Of a stretch of 64,000 nt of DNA, positions 46,920 to 58,818 are shown in pieces; the stretch's first letter is position 1; the number at the start of each line of letters is the position of its first letter. Below the pieces are notes generated by a model, which was not told the origin of the DNA, searched no databases, and saw only the letters and a list, made by a program, of their open reading frames with translations. The position numbers were made by a program, and so were the translations under genes. This stretch comes from Petunia secreta (taxonomy: Eukaryota > Streptophyta > Magnoliopsida > Solanales > Solanaceae), in assembly GCA_029990175.1 (NCBI GenBank), contig JARKIP010000049.1, positions 10,766,001 to 10,830,000 on the forward strand, written 5' to 3'.

Positions 46920-47161
46920 TGTTTCCTCTCTCTTTGTTTTATAAAAAGGATGGCTTCCTCTCTATGAATTGAAAATAAAAATGTTTGCATTATGAAAAAC
47001 TCTAAATTAGTGTAAAATCAAAGAGTGGAAGTCATCATTTTTTATGAAATACAAAAATAAAGATGAAATCCCTTATATAATAATGGGCATTTATTTTGGG
47101 GTCGAGATTGGGTTGGGGTTAGCTCCGGCTTATATTAAGTATGGGTTCTAAGTAACGGATT
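46721..47161. other. Intergenic DNA with a poly-A tract
   Basis: Poly-A at 46886-46913; no gene. GGATT at 47157-47161 borders the composite gypsy element. Confidence 0.6.
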
Positions 47162-47712
47162 TGTGTTGGCCTAAATCGGGATAGGGCAACAAATCGAATT
47201 TGTATTGGGTTTAACTAATAATTTGCTTGTATCGATATGAAATTCGGACTAAATCGGGCTCGGGCAAAACGAGAACTTGAAAGAATAAAGAGATAACGAG
47301 GCAACAAATAAAAGCAGGATTCTATATTCTATTTATCGTGTCATGTTGTTTATAAATGAGCCCTTTTTATAATCAGGCGGAAGAGTAACGTTGTAGAACG
47401 TCTTCATGGTGCCTTTATGGCCATTATTCTTTACATAAGTGTAATTGATTCATAATATTTCCTATTAAATGTCGAAGCAATGGTCGACAGTTACGAAGGT
47501 CGGCCCTCGTCTCCCAAGGTGTGTCACCCGCTCGGGTTTGTAGGAGATTTTCCCCGAGCTCAGTACTTCGAGCTTGTCTCCCCTCGTTTCCTCAGGTGAT
47601 CTCTGGGCGAATGATTATGCGATCTCTTCTTCGAAAGCTTGCCTCGCGACGCAGCCTTAGCGCTGTAATTCGAGGTCTTGCTCGTGATCTCGGTGATTTT
47701 TTACCCAATACA
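47162..47712 (-). repeat. 3' LTR, type A
   Basis: TGTGTTGGCC...CCAATACA. The body matches 63272-63804 closely, for example AAAGAATAAAGAGATAACGA. It is only distantly related to type B. The adjoining GATAGTCCCTCACTCCTCGG is the polypurine side read on the + strand. Confidence 0.88.
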
Positions 47713-47924
47713 GATAGTCCCTCACTCCTCGGGAGGTTGCCAAATCTGTCGAGGAGTGGAGTGAATTTTAGGCGGGAGATTGACATGGCTGTTTTTGCGC
47801 CGCGAATTTTAAGAACGGCGGTTGTCACTTCGAATTCCCTTCAATCATGTGTGGAAATCGCTGATTGGGCGCGTTTTTCTGGTTTTGCCTCCCCCATGTC
47901 GTTGTAATCATGGTGCTCTCAACC

Positions 47925-47933
47925 TATATATAG
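47925..47933 (+). promoter_or_regulatory. TATA box of the left antisense gene
   Basis: AACCTATATATAGTCG, about 90 bp before the start codon; the right-hand gene has CCTATAAATACC at a similar place. Confidence 0.6.
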
Positions 47934-48022
47934 TCGAACCTTGTCTTCTTTTTCTCACTTCTTTTTGTCTTTTTACTGTAAAACTTTTACACCCTTCTTT
48001 CCTCCAGAATTTCAAAATTGAT

Positions 48023-50643
48023 ATGTCTCAACAAGATTCGCCAAGTTCCCCTCCTTTCCTTGTCGGCACCATGGTTGTGGGCGGGGAATTGGTTAATGTC
48101 CCTGAGCCTCTGAATGTTGTTGTTCCTCCTGACTTTAATATGGAGGACCTTGTTCGCCACCAGCGATGTGGATCAAGAGCTTCACTCATCTTTGGTTGGG
48201 GTCGATGGTGTAGCTACGGCAGAGGAGGAGGAAGCTGCCACGAAAGATGTGGGCAAAGAGGAATTTCTTTCTGATGATTTGGAACTTAAACCCCACCACG
48301 TCATTCCTTCGAAGATCGATTTCTCGAAGGACTTTGTTATGCAGACTCAAACCGAATCGGGGGCTAGGATGAAGAGAAGTATCCCCGTCGGGGATAAGCC
48401 GAGCTTGATTACCCAGGCGAACATTCACCTGGTTCGTTTTTATTGCAATTGGGGTCCCGAGGTGAGGGTTGGTATACCTGACCCCGAGTGCGGAGTGTGT
48501 GATCGAGTCGGAGGTGTTCCTTCGTTTTTAGTTATCCCTTCACAATTGGTTTTTACAATTTTTGTTGGGCCTTTCAAGTATGCATAACTCATATTAGCCC
48601 GGAGTATGGAGGCACGTCGAATGCCTCGAGTTTCTGAGTAAATTAACGGGGTCGCCTTTCACTCTCGATCACCTTTTGTATCTGTTTTCCCCCACCCTTC
48701 ACAAGGACGGGGTCGTCCAACTCAACAAACGTGGCTCTTACTCGCTGATCACAAAAAGCGAAGATCTCGAGGACCGTGGGTGGAACGAGCGCTTCGTCCG
48801 CTTGCCCACTGATCTTATCTCCTCGAAGCCTGATTTTTCCCGAGCGGTGGAATCGAGCCCGTAAGTGTTTCTTCTTTCGTTCATTTTTGCTCAACTTCTC
48901 CCCTTTTCTGACTTCTTGCTCTTATTTCCTTTAGCCGATGCGATCCCAATTACTTGCCCAATGAACTTGGTTTAGTGGGTGCAAACCATTATTGATGCCA
49001 AATCTAGGCCAGAGAGGTCGTGGATGGTTTTGGCCGCCTTGGGCGAGAACCAATGGGCTTGTAAGCGGCATGGTGAGTTATCCTTTACTCAGCCTTTTGA
49101 TTTTTAATCTAGTTTTCTGAGGCCCTATGCTTCGTAGCCTCACTGTAGTTTCTCTATTGCAGGGCTCCCCAAGAGAAGGTTCCCAAAGTTGGAGACGTTT
49201 TGAATGCCCTCAAGGATCTGATTGGGAACCTTTCAAAGGAAAAGGGTGGAAAGGGAAAAGAGAAGAGGAAAATGGTTCCCGAGGGGTCACCGGATCTTGG
49301 GGCCAAAATAGGTTGAGTATTTTTCACTTGCTTCCATTATTTGTTTTGTTTGTTCCATTTTTTCACCTGCCTCCTTTATTTCTTCAGTTTTGAGGAGGAA
49401 AGAGCTATCCTCGAAGGAACTCTGGAAGCAAAGCTGGCTAGATTGGAGCCTGTCTCATTTCCTATGCTTACTCCCGTTGGCGAGGCTGTGCCAAGGCAAG
49501 ATGAAGTTGCGGTTTCTTCTACTCACGTGTCTGAATTGGTTCAGGTTGCTGATAAAGACGTGGGGAGTGTACATCTCCCTTCTTCGGTGGAGATGGACGA
49601 GGCTGGGCTATCTCGAGTGGGGGACAAGGCTCCTCGAGCCGCCTCCGAGCCCGCCCCTGACGAGTCTACTTGGAGGCAATTTCGCTACATTAAAACTCCC
49701 TCTGAGCTCTGTCTTCTCGATGGCGACATCCAAGTCCCGATCAGCCTCCGTGGACTTTTAGGTCCTAAGAAACGTGATCGTCTTAAGGAGTCTCCCATCT
49801 CTGATTTGATGGCTGATGCTGCTCAGCACGCCATTCATGTATGTCTTCTTTAACTTTCTTTTTTCAATTTGCCGTTTCATTTCCTTCTCTGATTTTTAGA
49901 GTTCCTTTTTTGTAGTGCTACATCAACTCTATCAGGGCCTCCGAGATAAAATGCAGTCGGGACGAAAAACTTCGTCAATTAAGGGCTGGATGGAGGCGAG
50001 AGAAAGCGGGTCTTGAGGCCCAGATGAGTGGTCTCGAGAGGGAGCTAGGAAATGCAAGGCTCGAGTTGGAGCAAGCTAGAGATTCCGCCAATAAGTCAGA
50101 CCTCGAGATGACCAAGGCCCTTGAGGCTAAATCCGAGATCGAGGGGAAAATGGCTCGTTTGAAGGAACTTTGTGATGCGGAGCTGAAGCAAGTGAGGGAG
50201 GAGGCTCAGTCACTCATTAATGAGAGGGCCAAGAGATTTTATAAAGACTAAAAGCAGAAATTGCTAATAATGAATGAAATGGCCACGGAGAAAGATCAGT
50301 TGGCCAAGGAAAAGAGTCAACTCGAAAACGAGGTCAAGTTCCTGAAAGGCAAGGTTGATTCTTTCTCCTCGAGGCGAAAAGTGAGGAGGACTCGGGCCAA
50401 GGTAGATAAGAATTGGGCCGTTATCCAAACAAGGTTGAAAACTTTGAAGGAATGTCGTGGCGGGATCGATCTTAATGCCGAGATTTCTAAAGCCGAGAGC
50501 GATGCTACCGTGGCTCAAAAGTTGATGGAGAATCTCCCTTCAAGCAGCGAGAGCTCGACGAGGGAGACGATGACTCCGAAGCGGAGTCTTAGAGTAGTGC
50601 CTTTTGTTTTTCCTTTTTTGTTTAAGCCTCCTTTTGCTTCATA
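48023..50643 (+). pseudogene. Antisense extra gene of the left gypsy unit (Transposase_28-like, spliced)
   Basis: It runs opposite to gag. A TATA box lies about 90 bp before the ATG at 48023. The N-terminus starts MSQQDSPSSPPF; a 1-nt shift near 48160 moves the frame into an acidic stretch and then ...NIHLVRFYCNWGPEVRVGIPDP. The region GVVQLNKRGSYSLIT ... RGWNERFVRL resembles the PF04195 (putative gypsy-type transposon) class. Introns at 48861-48934 and from about 49074 (CATG then GTGAG) match intron places in the right-hand copy. A coiled-coil C-terminus (50024-50580) ends NLPSSSESSTRE. An in-frame TAG lies near 48973. The role in the family is unknown. Confidence 0.7.
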
Positions 50644-51010
50644 AATATTTAAGGCCTTCAGGCCTTTTATTAATAAAAATCCTTTCTATGAATTTGCTTG
50701 CAAGACTTTTCATTATTTCGAGCTAGCTGAGGACGACGTGTCGCCCTCGAGCCGTATGCTTAACTTATGACTAGCTATGCATGTTCAAGTGAGAATAAAA
50801 GGATGACGAATCGGATTTTTATTCCATTGATCAAATTTGCATGCCTTTATTACAATAAACGCCCGACTTTAACAGGTCTTAGGAGTAAAGAACTAGAATA
50901 ACATGAATTTATTCGAGCAAGTTCCATGGGTGACCCTTCATTGAGGCAATCGATCGTGCTTCGAGGGCTTTGCCTGGCGAAGTCCCCAGTTGCTGAGTCT
51001 TTGCTCGTTG
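50644..51010. other. Deleted-pol junction region
   Basis: After the antisense gene the sequence follows the same non-coding pattern as 57300-57420 (TTGCTTGCAAGACTT, GACGACGTGTCGCCCTCGAG). It then passes directly into protease/gag sequence at about 51010. RT, RNase H and integrase are absent. Confidence 0.7.
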
Positions 51011-53351
51011 CTATTTTCTTGGCCCCTTCGGGACCACCGTACTCTTCATTGCGATCGAACAACACTCTCGTGCTATTCGCTGTTTTCCTTGGATGGCTCT
51101 TACTCCCCATGGAGTTGGGAACTTGATCACTTTATGCAGGGTAGATGGCACAGCTTCCATCTCGTGGATCCAGGGCTTTCCAAGAATGACGTTGTAGGCT
51201 ATGTCCTCGGCCATAACTTGGAAGGTAGCTTGCTGGTTCACTCCCCCTGCAGTAGTCGTGAGGGTTATTTCTCCCAAAGTCTTCTCGGTGGAGTTGTTGA
51301 ACCCCGTTAGTATGGTCGCCTTTGGGACGACTAGGTCCTTTAGCCACATCTTCTTGATTGCGCATGTTTACCGAGCTGCCTGGATCTACTAAAGCTCGTT
51401 TGACGTCACAGTCGTTGATCCCGAGTGTGATCACTAGTGCATCATGATGGAGAAACATCATCCCGTCGCAATCCTCTTTGCTGAACACCATCACCCTGCT
51501 CAACTCACCTGCTCTTGCTCTTTTCTCAGCTGCGATGGACGATTTTGCCACTTTCTTTGCCGCAGCAAATTTTACTCCATTCACCTTCGAGCCCCCGGTG
51601 ATGACATTTACCACCTTCTTTGGCGACTGTGCTCAAGGTGGTTTCTCCTCCCTCCTGTTCTTCGAGTAATTGTGCTTCCCTTTGTCGGTCAGGTATTCTG
51701 CTAGCACCCCCTTCTTGAGAAAATGGACCACCTAAAGACGCAATGCCTTGCAGTCTTCAATCGCGTGCCCATAGTCCATGTAAAATTCACAGTGTTGAGT
51801 TTGGTCTCTTTTGCTCGGGGGTGTTCTCATGTCTTTGGGCAGTCTCACACCTTGGTCAGTCATCCCCTTGATCGCATTTACCAGCTCCGAGGTTGATATG
51901 TTGAAATTGTACTCAGAAATTAGTGGCAAATCCTTCTCCTTGGACACTAGAGATGGTCCCGAGGGTTTTTGGTTGGAGGATGACCCAGATTTTCCTCCAA
52001 GTCTCTGGCTCACGTGTTGGTGCCCCCCGAGGCGCTGACTTACGTGATGTTTTTGGGCTCTGTGGTACGGTTCGTATCGATTTTTTAAACTTCCCCGCGG
52101 CGCATCAGCTCGTCAAGAGGATTCAGCCCGACCTCGGTATGTATGGCCTTGTCCTTTCCTTCTCTACTCTGCTTCTTCGATGTAGGTCGGTTATGTAATT
52201 CATCCCAAGTTCGAGCTTGCCACTGCTGGAGCTCTTTCTTTAGCTCGGTTGCAGCCTCTGAATTGCCCACGTTAAGGTTCATTTGAAAGGCCATGACTGC
52301 CAAACTGTCGTCCATTTTTGGTAGGTCCATCCTCTCGGCGTGAAAGCGCTCGAGGAAGTCCTTGATGGGCTCGAGGTATCCTTTTTTTATGTCAAAGATG
52401 TCTTCCTTTCTTTTGAGGATCTTTTAGACCCCAGTGTGAGCTTTAATGAACATGTCCGCCAATTCATCGAAGCTGAAAATGGACTCGAAAGGGAGGAGCA
52501 TGTACCAACGCAGTGTTTTTTTTTTCCAGAGCGTTGGCGAATTTCTTCAGGAACATGGATTCTTTTTCAATCGGGGTTAGGTCGTTGCTTTTGACCATGG
52601 CCATGTATTCTGTGATATGGTCAACTCGGTCCGTCATCCCGTCATACTTCTTCAGAATTTGTAATTTGAAATGTTTTTGGGAAAGGCACTGGAGCAGCTT
52701 CAGGTTTGAAGGGTAACTGGCGACATCTTTACGTTGTCTAGTGCTCGTTGTGGTTTACGGACCCCAGGCACGTTCTCAAGTCGTTTCTTCATACTGGCTT
52801 CGAACTCCTTCTTCCATTTTTTGAAGTCAGATGCGACGTTCGTTTGTGACGCCGTGGGAGCAACAGTCTTCGAGATCCCCAGACATGATCCCATTCGAAA
52901 GTCCTCCCGTATTTGTTCCAACAGAGGTAATGGCATTGTTCCCTCCATTAAACATCGCGAAGGGAGCATCTCCGAGGACAGAGTGGACTCTCCCTCTCCC
53001 AGTGAGGGCTTGTAAAGAGCTTCGGAACTTCTCATTAAATTGAGCTTGCGCGGTGGCTTGCTCTCGCATCTACTGTAGCGAGTTCACCATGAGCTGTTGG
53101 ATGGGGTCGCCCGAATTCGTGGATGTTGGTTCGGCGGCCAATGCTCCTATGGAAGGTATCGGTCCAATCGGTGGAGTAGACACACTTGGGGGCGTCAGCC
53201 CAAGTAAAGGGGCTGAGGTGTTTGTTGGGATGGGGCTAACGGGCGGTGTCGAGCCAGTTGGCTGCAATAGGATTCTACCATTGGTCTCGGTGATGCCCAC
53301 TGTCTAATCGGGCACTTGAATAGACATATTGTCGTTAACAGTGTCTGACAT
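51011..53351 (-). pseudogene. gag and protease of the pol-less unit
   Basis: The start ATG is at 53351, followed by a Pro/Thr/Ser-rich stretch (53070-53300). Retrotrans_gag-like fragments (52085-52330: ATELKKELQQWQ), a knuckle-like CEFYMDYGHAIEDC (51745-51790), the VNVITGGSKVNGVKF linker (about 51570-51615) and the protease site LVDPGSSVNM (51360-51390) follow. Breaks occur at about 53290, 53040, 52700, 52330 and 51365. The N-terminal half differs clearly from the other two gags, which marks a distinct family. Confidence 0.8.
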
Positions 53352-53404
53352 TTCGTTTTCGTTAGAAAGCTAAAATTATGGTTTTCGGAACAAGCGTTAT
53401 TACC

Positions 53405-53422
53405 AGATCCCCACGGACGGCG
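53405..53422 (-). other. Primer-binding site of the pol-less unit
   Basis: The - strand CGCCGTCCGTGGGGATCT begins one base inside LTR B. It belongs to the same class as 2324-2343. Confidence 0.6.
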
Positions 53423-53423
53423 T

Positions 53424-53976
53424 TATATGGGCCTAAATCAGTTTAGGACTACAAATCGAATTTGGATTCGAATATAAGCAATTCTTCGTATCAAAGTCGA
53501 ATAAACACACGAAAAAGACGTAAATGCGGAAAAATAACTGTATTTCAATATATGATTATGAGTACAAATTTGGGCAGAGTTTCAGTACAAATTTTTGGAT
53601 CCCTATCATACAAAATGAAGTGCTATTTATAGGCCTAGGGGCCTTGCCCACGTTCTCCACTATTAGTCATGCTTTGACCCACGTTCTTGGGATTAATGGA
53701 GGAGTTAGTGGGCTGAAGTAGTGGGCTGCAAAGCCGCTTGAACCGGGGGGATTCACCAAGGCGCGAATAAATAGCCTCGGTGATAATGCCCTGTTGTTTG
53801 ACCGAGGTGGCTATTACCGAAGCTCAGCTTGCGGCTCGCCTTCGGTAGCGACCTCGGTACCATGGCCTCGGTGATTCATTCAACCGCTTCGGCTCCTGAC
53901 TTGTTGAAACATGCTCAGTCGTTATTGACTTGCGTGACCGGGGCGAATCATCGTGGGTCGATTTTTACCCAATACA
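53424..53976 (-). repeat. Central LTR, type B
   Basis: It begins TATATGGGCC (TG mutated to TA) and ends ACCCAATACA. It aligns with 2347-2888 throughout. It acts as a 5' LTR for the left unit and a 3' LTR for the right unit. Confidence 0.88.
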
Positions 53977-54222
53977 GATAGTCCCCCCACTCCTCGGTCA
54001 CCTACCGAGGTAACCGAGGAGTGGAGTGAAGTTTAGCGGGAAAGTGACGTGACTTGATCTTATCCAAGTATTTCAAAACTTGTCAACAGTTCGCGTCCCA
54101 TCAGGTCATTTCTTCCAGACACGTGTCATCCAACCGTTGGTTGCCCGAACGGTCACACCGTAATTTTGGTATTCCCAACGTTACAATGATGATGATGTCA
54201 CACCACCTGACTTCTCCAAACC

Positions 54223-54230
54223 TATAAATA
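54223..54230 (+). promoter_or_regulatory. TATA box of the right antisense gene
   Basis: CCTATAAATACC in a locally GC-richer region, 128 bp before the ATG at 54358. A CACC-type leader and the start context GCCACCATG, close to a plant optimum, follow. Confidence 0.65.
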
Positions 54231-54357
54231 CCCCCTACCAAACTTTCTCCTTCACGTCCATCTTTGTGTGATCAACATTGTCAAAAAAGAAAGAAAACAA
54301 TCTTCATACTTCCTTTAATCTCAAACTTTCAACAATCTTCAATCTTAAGCTGCCACC

Positions 54358-57144
54358 ATGTCTACCACCATCTCTAGGCAAGACTCAAGTGACTCGGGTG
54401 AAAGGGTGCGAGTTCCACCCCTGGCTATGGCCACTGTTAGTGGCGACACCACCGCTGCTACACCGGTGATCTTCACGGCTGCGGCGGAAGGCGGTGAGGT
54501 ATCTTCCGGCGCTGGGAGCCTAAAGCGCCGTAAAGCTAGGGCTAGGCGCGACTTGGCAACGGATGAGGAGGAGGCTGACGTGGGGGAGGATGACGCCACG
54601 CTTGATGACGTCATGATTGGTAGTTTCAGTGGCGTCATCCTCAGAGGTGATGATGACGGAGGTGATGGTGAAGGCGGCGACGCTGAGGGCGATGATGCCG
54701 TGGGCGAGACCGAGGGCAGAAACGTCGCCGAGGGGGGATCTTCAGGACCGGTAATTCCCCTCGAGCAGGAGCTTGAGCCTCACCAAATAATCCCCTCCCA
54801 CTTCAATAATAGCAAGGATCTGAATCTGCAAGCTCAGACAGCCGACCAGGAAGAAAAGAATAGAAATATTCCTGTGAACACCACACCGACCCGCATAACT
54901 CAAGCTCATATTGAGCGGGTTCGGAGGGAGTGCCAATTTGAGCCCGAGGTGAAAGTGATCATACCTGATCCAACAAGCCGAGTGTTCCATCATATTGAGG
55001 GGATTTCTTTTGCTTACACTTATCCCTTCACCCTCGGCTTCTCCCTCCCGGTGCACAGAGTTATTGATGATTTTTGCCGGGCCTATAATTTATGTTTGGC
55101 TCAACTTGGCCCCGGTGTCTAGAGGATTGTCCAATGCATGGATTGGTTAAGCACGAAGGCCGTGGTAGACTTCACTTTTCAACATCTCATTTCACTTTAC
55201 TACCCATACTTCCATAAGGCCGGGGTCGTGGCCTTAAACAACCGAGGCAAGTTTGCCCTTCTTTACAAGAGTGAAGACCACGGGGACCGGGGCTGGAGTG
55301 ATCGATACATCTTGTTGGAGACGAGTGTTTTGTCCACCGAGCCTGATTTTCCCGAACGGTGGAATAACACACGTAAGTATTCTTCCCTTCACATTTCACT
55401 CCTCGGCGACTTGTTCATATCAGCTGACCTCGTTTCTTTGTTGTCTCTTCAGCCAACAAGGTTGACATCGTGCCCCCGGAAGGTTTGACTGAGTGGGTCA
55501 GAGCGATGACCGGGGCTCGTGATCGCCCCGAGAGGACATGGATGAAGATGGCCGCCGAATTTGGTTGGCAATGCAAGAGGTATGGTAAGTTTTTGATGGT
55601 GTTTTATTTGGTAGGTTGAATAGAGATTTTGATTTTGCTTTATTGACTTTTCTTCCCTCGGAACTAGGTTTCCCAAACCGTGCCATTAACACCAAAAAAA
55701 GCAAGAAGAAGAAGAAAGAGGAGAAGAAGAAGAAAGATGGGCAGGACACCAAGTCGGATGATAACTGGCTTTGGTGGCTGGAGAATATAAGGGGCTGAAG
55801 GCTTCAAAGTCTTCAAAAGCTTCAAAGGGAGCTCCCGGCCAAGGGACCTCCAAAGGTAAACCTTTTCCACTATTGTAGGCGTGAAGAGGAAAAGGGACGT
55901 TTCAAATAAGCCCTCCCGCTCGGTGGCTTTTCGCACCGAGGCGGAAATTCCTCCCCAACCCGAGGCGGCAGTTATAAGGCGTCGAGGATTGATTGATGAG
56001 CCCGACGATGCAGCTACTGAGGCCTTAGCTCAAAAGGATGTTGAGTTTATTGATCTCGAGGATCAAGAACCTGGATCTGAGGTGGCGGTTGCCAAAGCTA
56101 AGGGCAAGGCCAAAGTCGTGGAGTTCGGTACTGCTGCATTTGACGAGGAAGTTGGCACCTGCGCGGTGAGATCGCATTCCGAACCCGCGAGTGTTTCATC
56201 CTCGGTGGGGTCTTATCGGAGACTTGAAGTGCCAATTTCTTCCAACTTGTTGGCTTGCGATCGAGGCAACATCCTGAGTCTCACGCCTTTGTTGGGGCCG
56301 ACCGAAGATAAGGTTGTGCAGGAGTTTTCCCCTGGCCAACTATACAATACCATGGCTGCCAATGCTATGAGGGTAAACTTTATCGAACTTGAGCTATGCT
56401 TTAAAAAATTTTCATCTTACCTTCGGTTCGCAGCTAATTCTGATCCTTTGATTAATCTTTGTTCAGAGCTTCATTCTATCAATGAGGGCCATCGAAGTTG
56501 AGTCCTCGAGGACTGAGGAGGTTCGGCGCGTGGCTCGCTTATGGGACAAGCAAAGGGACAATTTCAACGCACAGATAGCGCACTGAAGGCTGATTTGTCC
56601 AAGTCCCAGTCCGACCTGCATGAGGCCGAGGTGGCTTCCGAAGCTAAAATCAAAGCCCTCGGTGATGGCTTTCAGGTTGAGCGCTCGAGGCTGGAGGCCG
56701 AGGCTAAGTGCTGAGTTGACCCAAGTAAAGACCGAGGCTGTTGAAATGGCCAAAAAGCATCATGAACAGCTGAGGAAGCATCTGCTTCATATCAAGAAGC
56801 TGGAAGGCGAGAACTCCAAGCTTTCAGCTAAAGATGCTAAGATTGAAGCCCTTCAAGATGAGATTGCTGATCGAAAGAGTAGAGCTGCAATCAAGGTTAA
56901 GAGGGCCGAGCTGGACAAGCGATGGGCCATTATAAAGTCTCGGCTAAAGCTGCTCAAACGATGCCGCGCCGGGGAGATCAACTTGGATGAGGATATTGCA
57001 AGAGCCGAGGTCAAATCGGCAGAAGCCCAAGCAATCATTGATGAACTTCCATCAAGTGAGGTCTCGAGCGGCGATGAAGATGAAGAAGACGATGAAGATG
57101 CCGAGGGGAGCTCCGAGGACGGAGGTGGTTCTCACGAGGCATAG
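54358..57144 (+). pseudogene. Antisense extra gene of the right gypsy unit (Transposase_28-like, spliced)
   Basis: The ATG at 54358 opens an acidic, Gly-rich N-terminus with a basic patch (LKRRKARARRD). A domain of the PF04195 class follows: VKVIIPDPTSRVFHHIEGI, then YPFTLGFSLPVHRVIDDF and LCLAQLGPGV. A TAG (55120-55122) stands where Trp is usual; the frame then continues to 55372. Intron 1 is 55373-55452; exon 2 (55453-55584) keeps phase and reads WVRAMTGARDRPERTWMKM. Intron 2 starts at 55585 (GTAAGT). Later exons include 55881-56370 and a coiled coil to 57144, ending in an acidic Glu/Asp tail. The homologue at 48023 shares intron positions. It is likely non-functional through at least one stop. 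Confidence 0.75.
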
Positions 57145-57825
57145 ACTTCTGGTAGCATTGTCTTATAAGCCTTGGGGCCTTTATGCTTGTATTTTGGACC
57201 TTCGGGTCATTTTTGAATGTGAATATTCTCAGCCTTCGGGCTTTTTTAATGAAAGACCATTTGTGCCTTTATTTCGAGTGTTGGCTTTTACATATACCGA
57301 ACACCCTGTTAAAAATAAATAACTTGCTTGCAAGACTTAACTGAATTTAATCGATGCAAACTTAGAACGACGTCTCGTCCTCGAGTCGATGCATTGAGAT
57401 CAAAGTCATTTTATTGATATCAACGAGCCGGAAATCGGCTATTTACATAGAACCAAGTCGAAACGGACCTTGGGTGAAAAATAAATTTTCGATTAAAGCA
57501 AATTGACAATATGCCGCTACCGGGCTAATTTACAATGTACTAAATCTATTCCCTGGGTGTAAGTCCCCGGTTGTCGGATAAATAAGCTTCGGTTGGGAGG
57601 CTCGGTGTCGACCTCGGTATCAACCCTTCTCACTCCCCCCAGTGTTCGGTTGTGAATCTTGATGAAGATCCGATCACTGGAAATCGTTCGGTTTGTTTCC
57701 TGAAAAGGTCAAGCAAAAAGATGGAACGAGGAGCAAGTTAGTACATTTTCGATCAATGCCATGGGAGCGTTGTTCGGCTCGGGGCTGTTGGTGAGTTTAA
57801 AAAGATTGAAAAGTATTTACCTCGA
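57145..57825. other. Non-coding spacer between antisense gene and pol
   Basis: The two transcription units converge here. CTTATAAGCC and TTTTTAATGAAAGACC may hold the antisense gene's poly-A signals. No coding similarity is seen. Confidence 0.5.
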
Positions 57826-58818
57826 CTAGAAGTAGTACCGCTTCAGATTGGAGATATTCCAATTCAAAGGTTCGGGCTCTCCTTGCAGATTCTCAATTTG
57901 ATAAGACCCCTTTCCAACGATTGCCTTGACTCTGTAGGGTCCTTCCCAATTTGCAATAAGCTTTCCTCCGTTGTCTTCCTTTATTGATTGGTTTATAGTT
58001 TTTAACACATAGTCTCCAACTTTGAAGTCCCTGAGTTTGGCTTTCCTATTGAGGTAAGCCTCGATCTGCCTTTTTTGGGCGACTAGCCGAACCAAAGCTA
58101 ATTCTCTTTTTTCCTCGAGCATGTCCAATTCTATGCGCATTGCCTCTTGGTTTGCATCCTCGGCAGTGTGGGCGTACCGAAGACTTGGTTCGCCCACTTC
58201 TACGGGGATGAGGGAGTCCATGCCATAAGCAAGTGAAAAAGGAGTCTCACCGGTGCTATTCTTCTCCATTGTTCGCATGGCCCATAGCACCCCGGGCAGC
58301 TCCTCGGGCCAAGGGCCTTTCTTCTCATCGAGTCTTTTCTTGAGATTTTCAATTATAATTCTATTTGAAGACTCAGCTTGGCCATTGGCACTTGGGTGAT
58401 AAGGAGTCGAAGCAATTCTTTTGATCCCCCACTTCTTGAAGAAATCAGTGATGGCTGCCCCCATGAATTGTTTACCGTTGTCACAGGCAATCTCTCTTGG
58501 AACGCCGAACATGTAGATGATGTTCTTTTTGATGAAGTCGATTACTTGTTTTTGCTTTACCTCGGTGAGAGCCGCTGCTTCCACCCACTTTGTGAAGTAA
58601 TCGGTTAGTACTAAGATGAAGCGAACACCACATTTTCCCTTGGGTAATGGTCCAACAATGTCCATCCCCCATTTCATGAAGGGCCATGGTGATACCACTG
58701 AGTGTAGAGGCTCGGCCTGTTGGTGGATCATTCGCCCATGGCGTTGGCATTTATCACATTTTTGCACGAATGCTTTCACATCGGCACTGATTGTGGGCCA
58801 ATAATACCCAGCTCTTCA
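57826..58818 (-). pseudogene. Integrase of the right gypsy unit (preceded by an in-frame stop)
   Basis: A 317-residue segment. Numbered from its first Met, the catalytic residues are Asp40 (MDIVGP), Asp100 (CDNGKQF) and Glu136 (AESSNR), a D-x59-D-x35-E pattern. CDKCQRHG at the start is the Cys pair of the HHCC zinc finger. The His pair lies upstream of a TGA (58816-58818), which is the only break in this stretch. The C-terminus holds a GPY/F module (NWEGPYRVKAIVGKGSY), typical of Ty3/gypsy. The enzyme would insert the cDNA copy; the domain itself is complete. Confidence 0.9.

Noticed and set aside
47592..47907. Frames inside LTR A
   Set aside because: They fall in the LTR and its boundary, and the matching LTR at 63272 does not keep them.
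48643..48894. 83-codon - strand frame
   Set aside because: It is the shadow of the antisense gene exon at 48600-48860.
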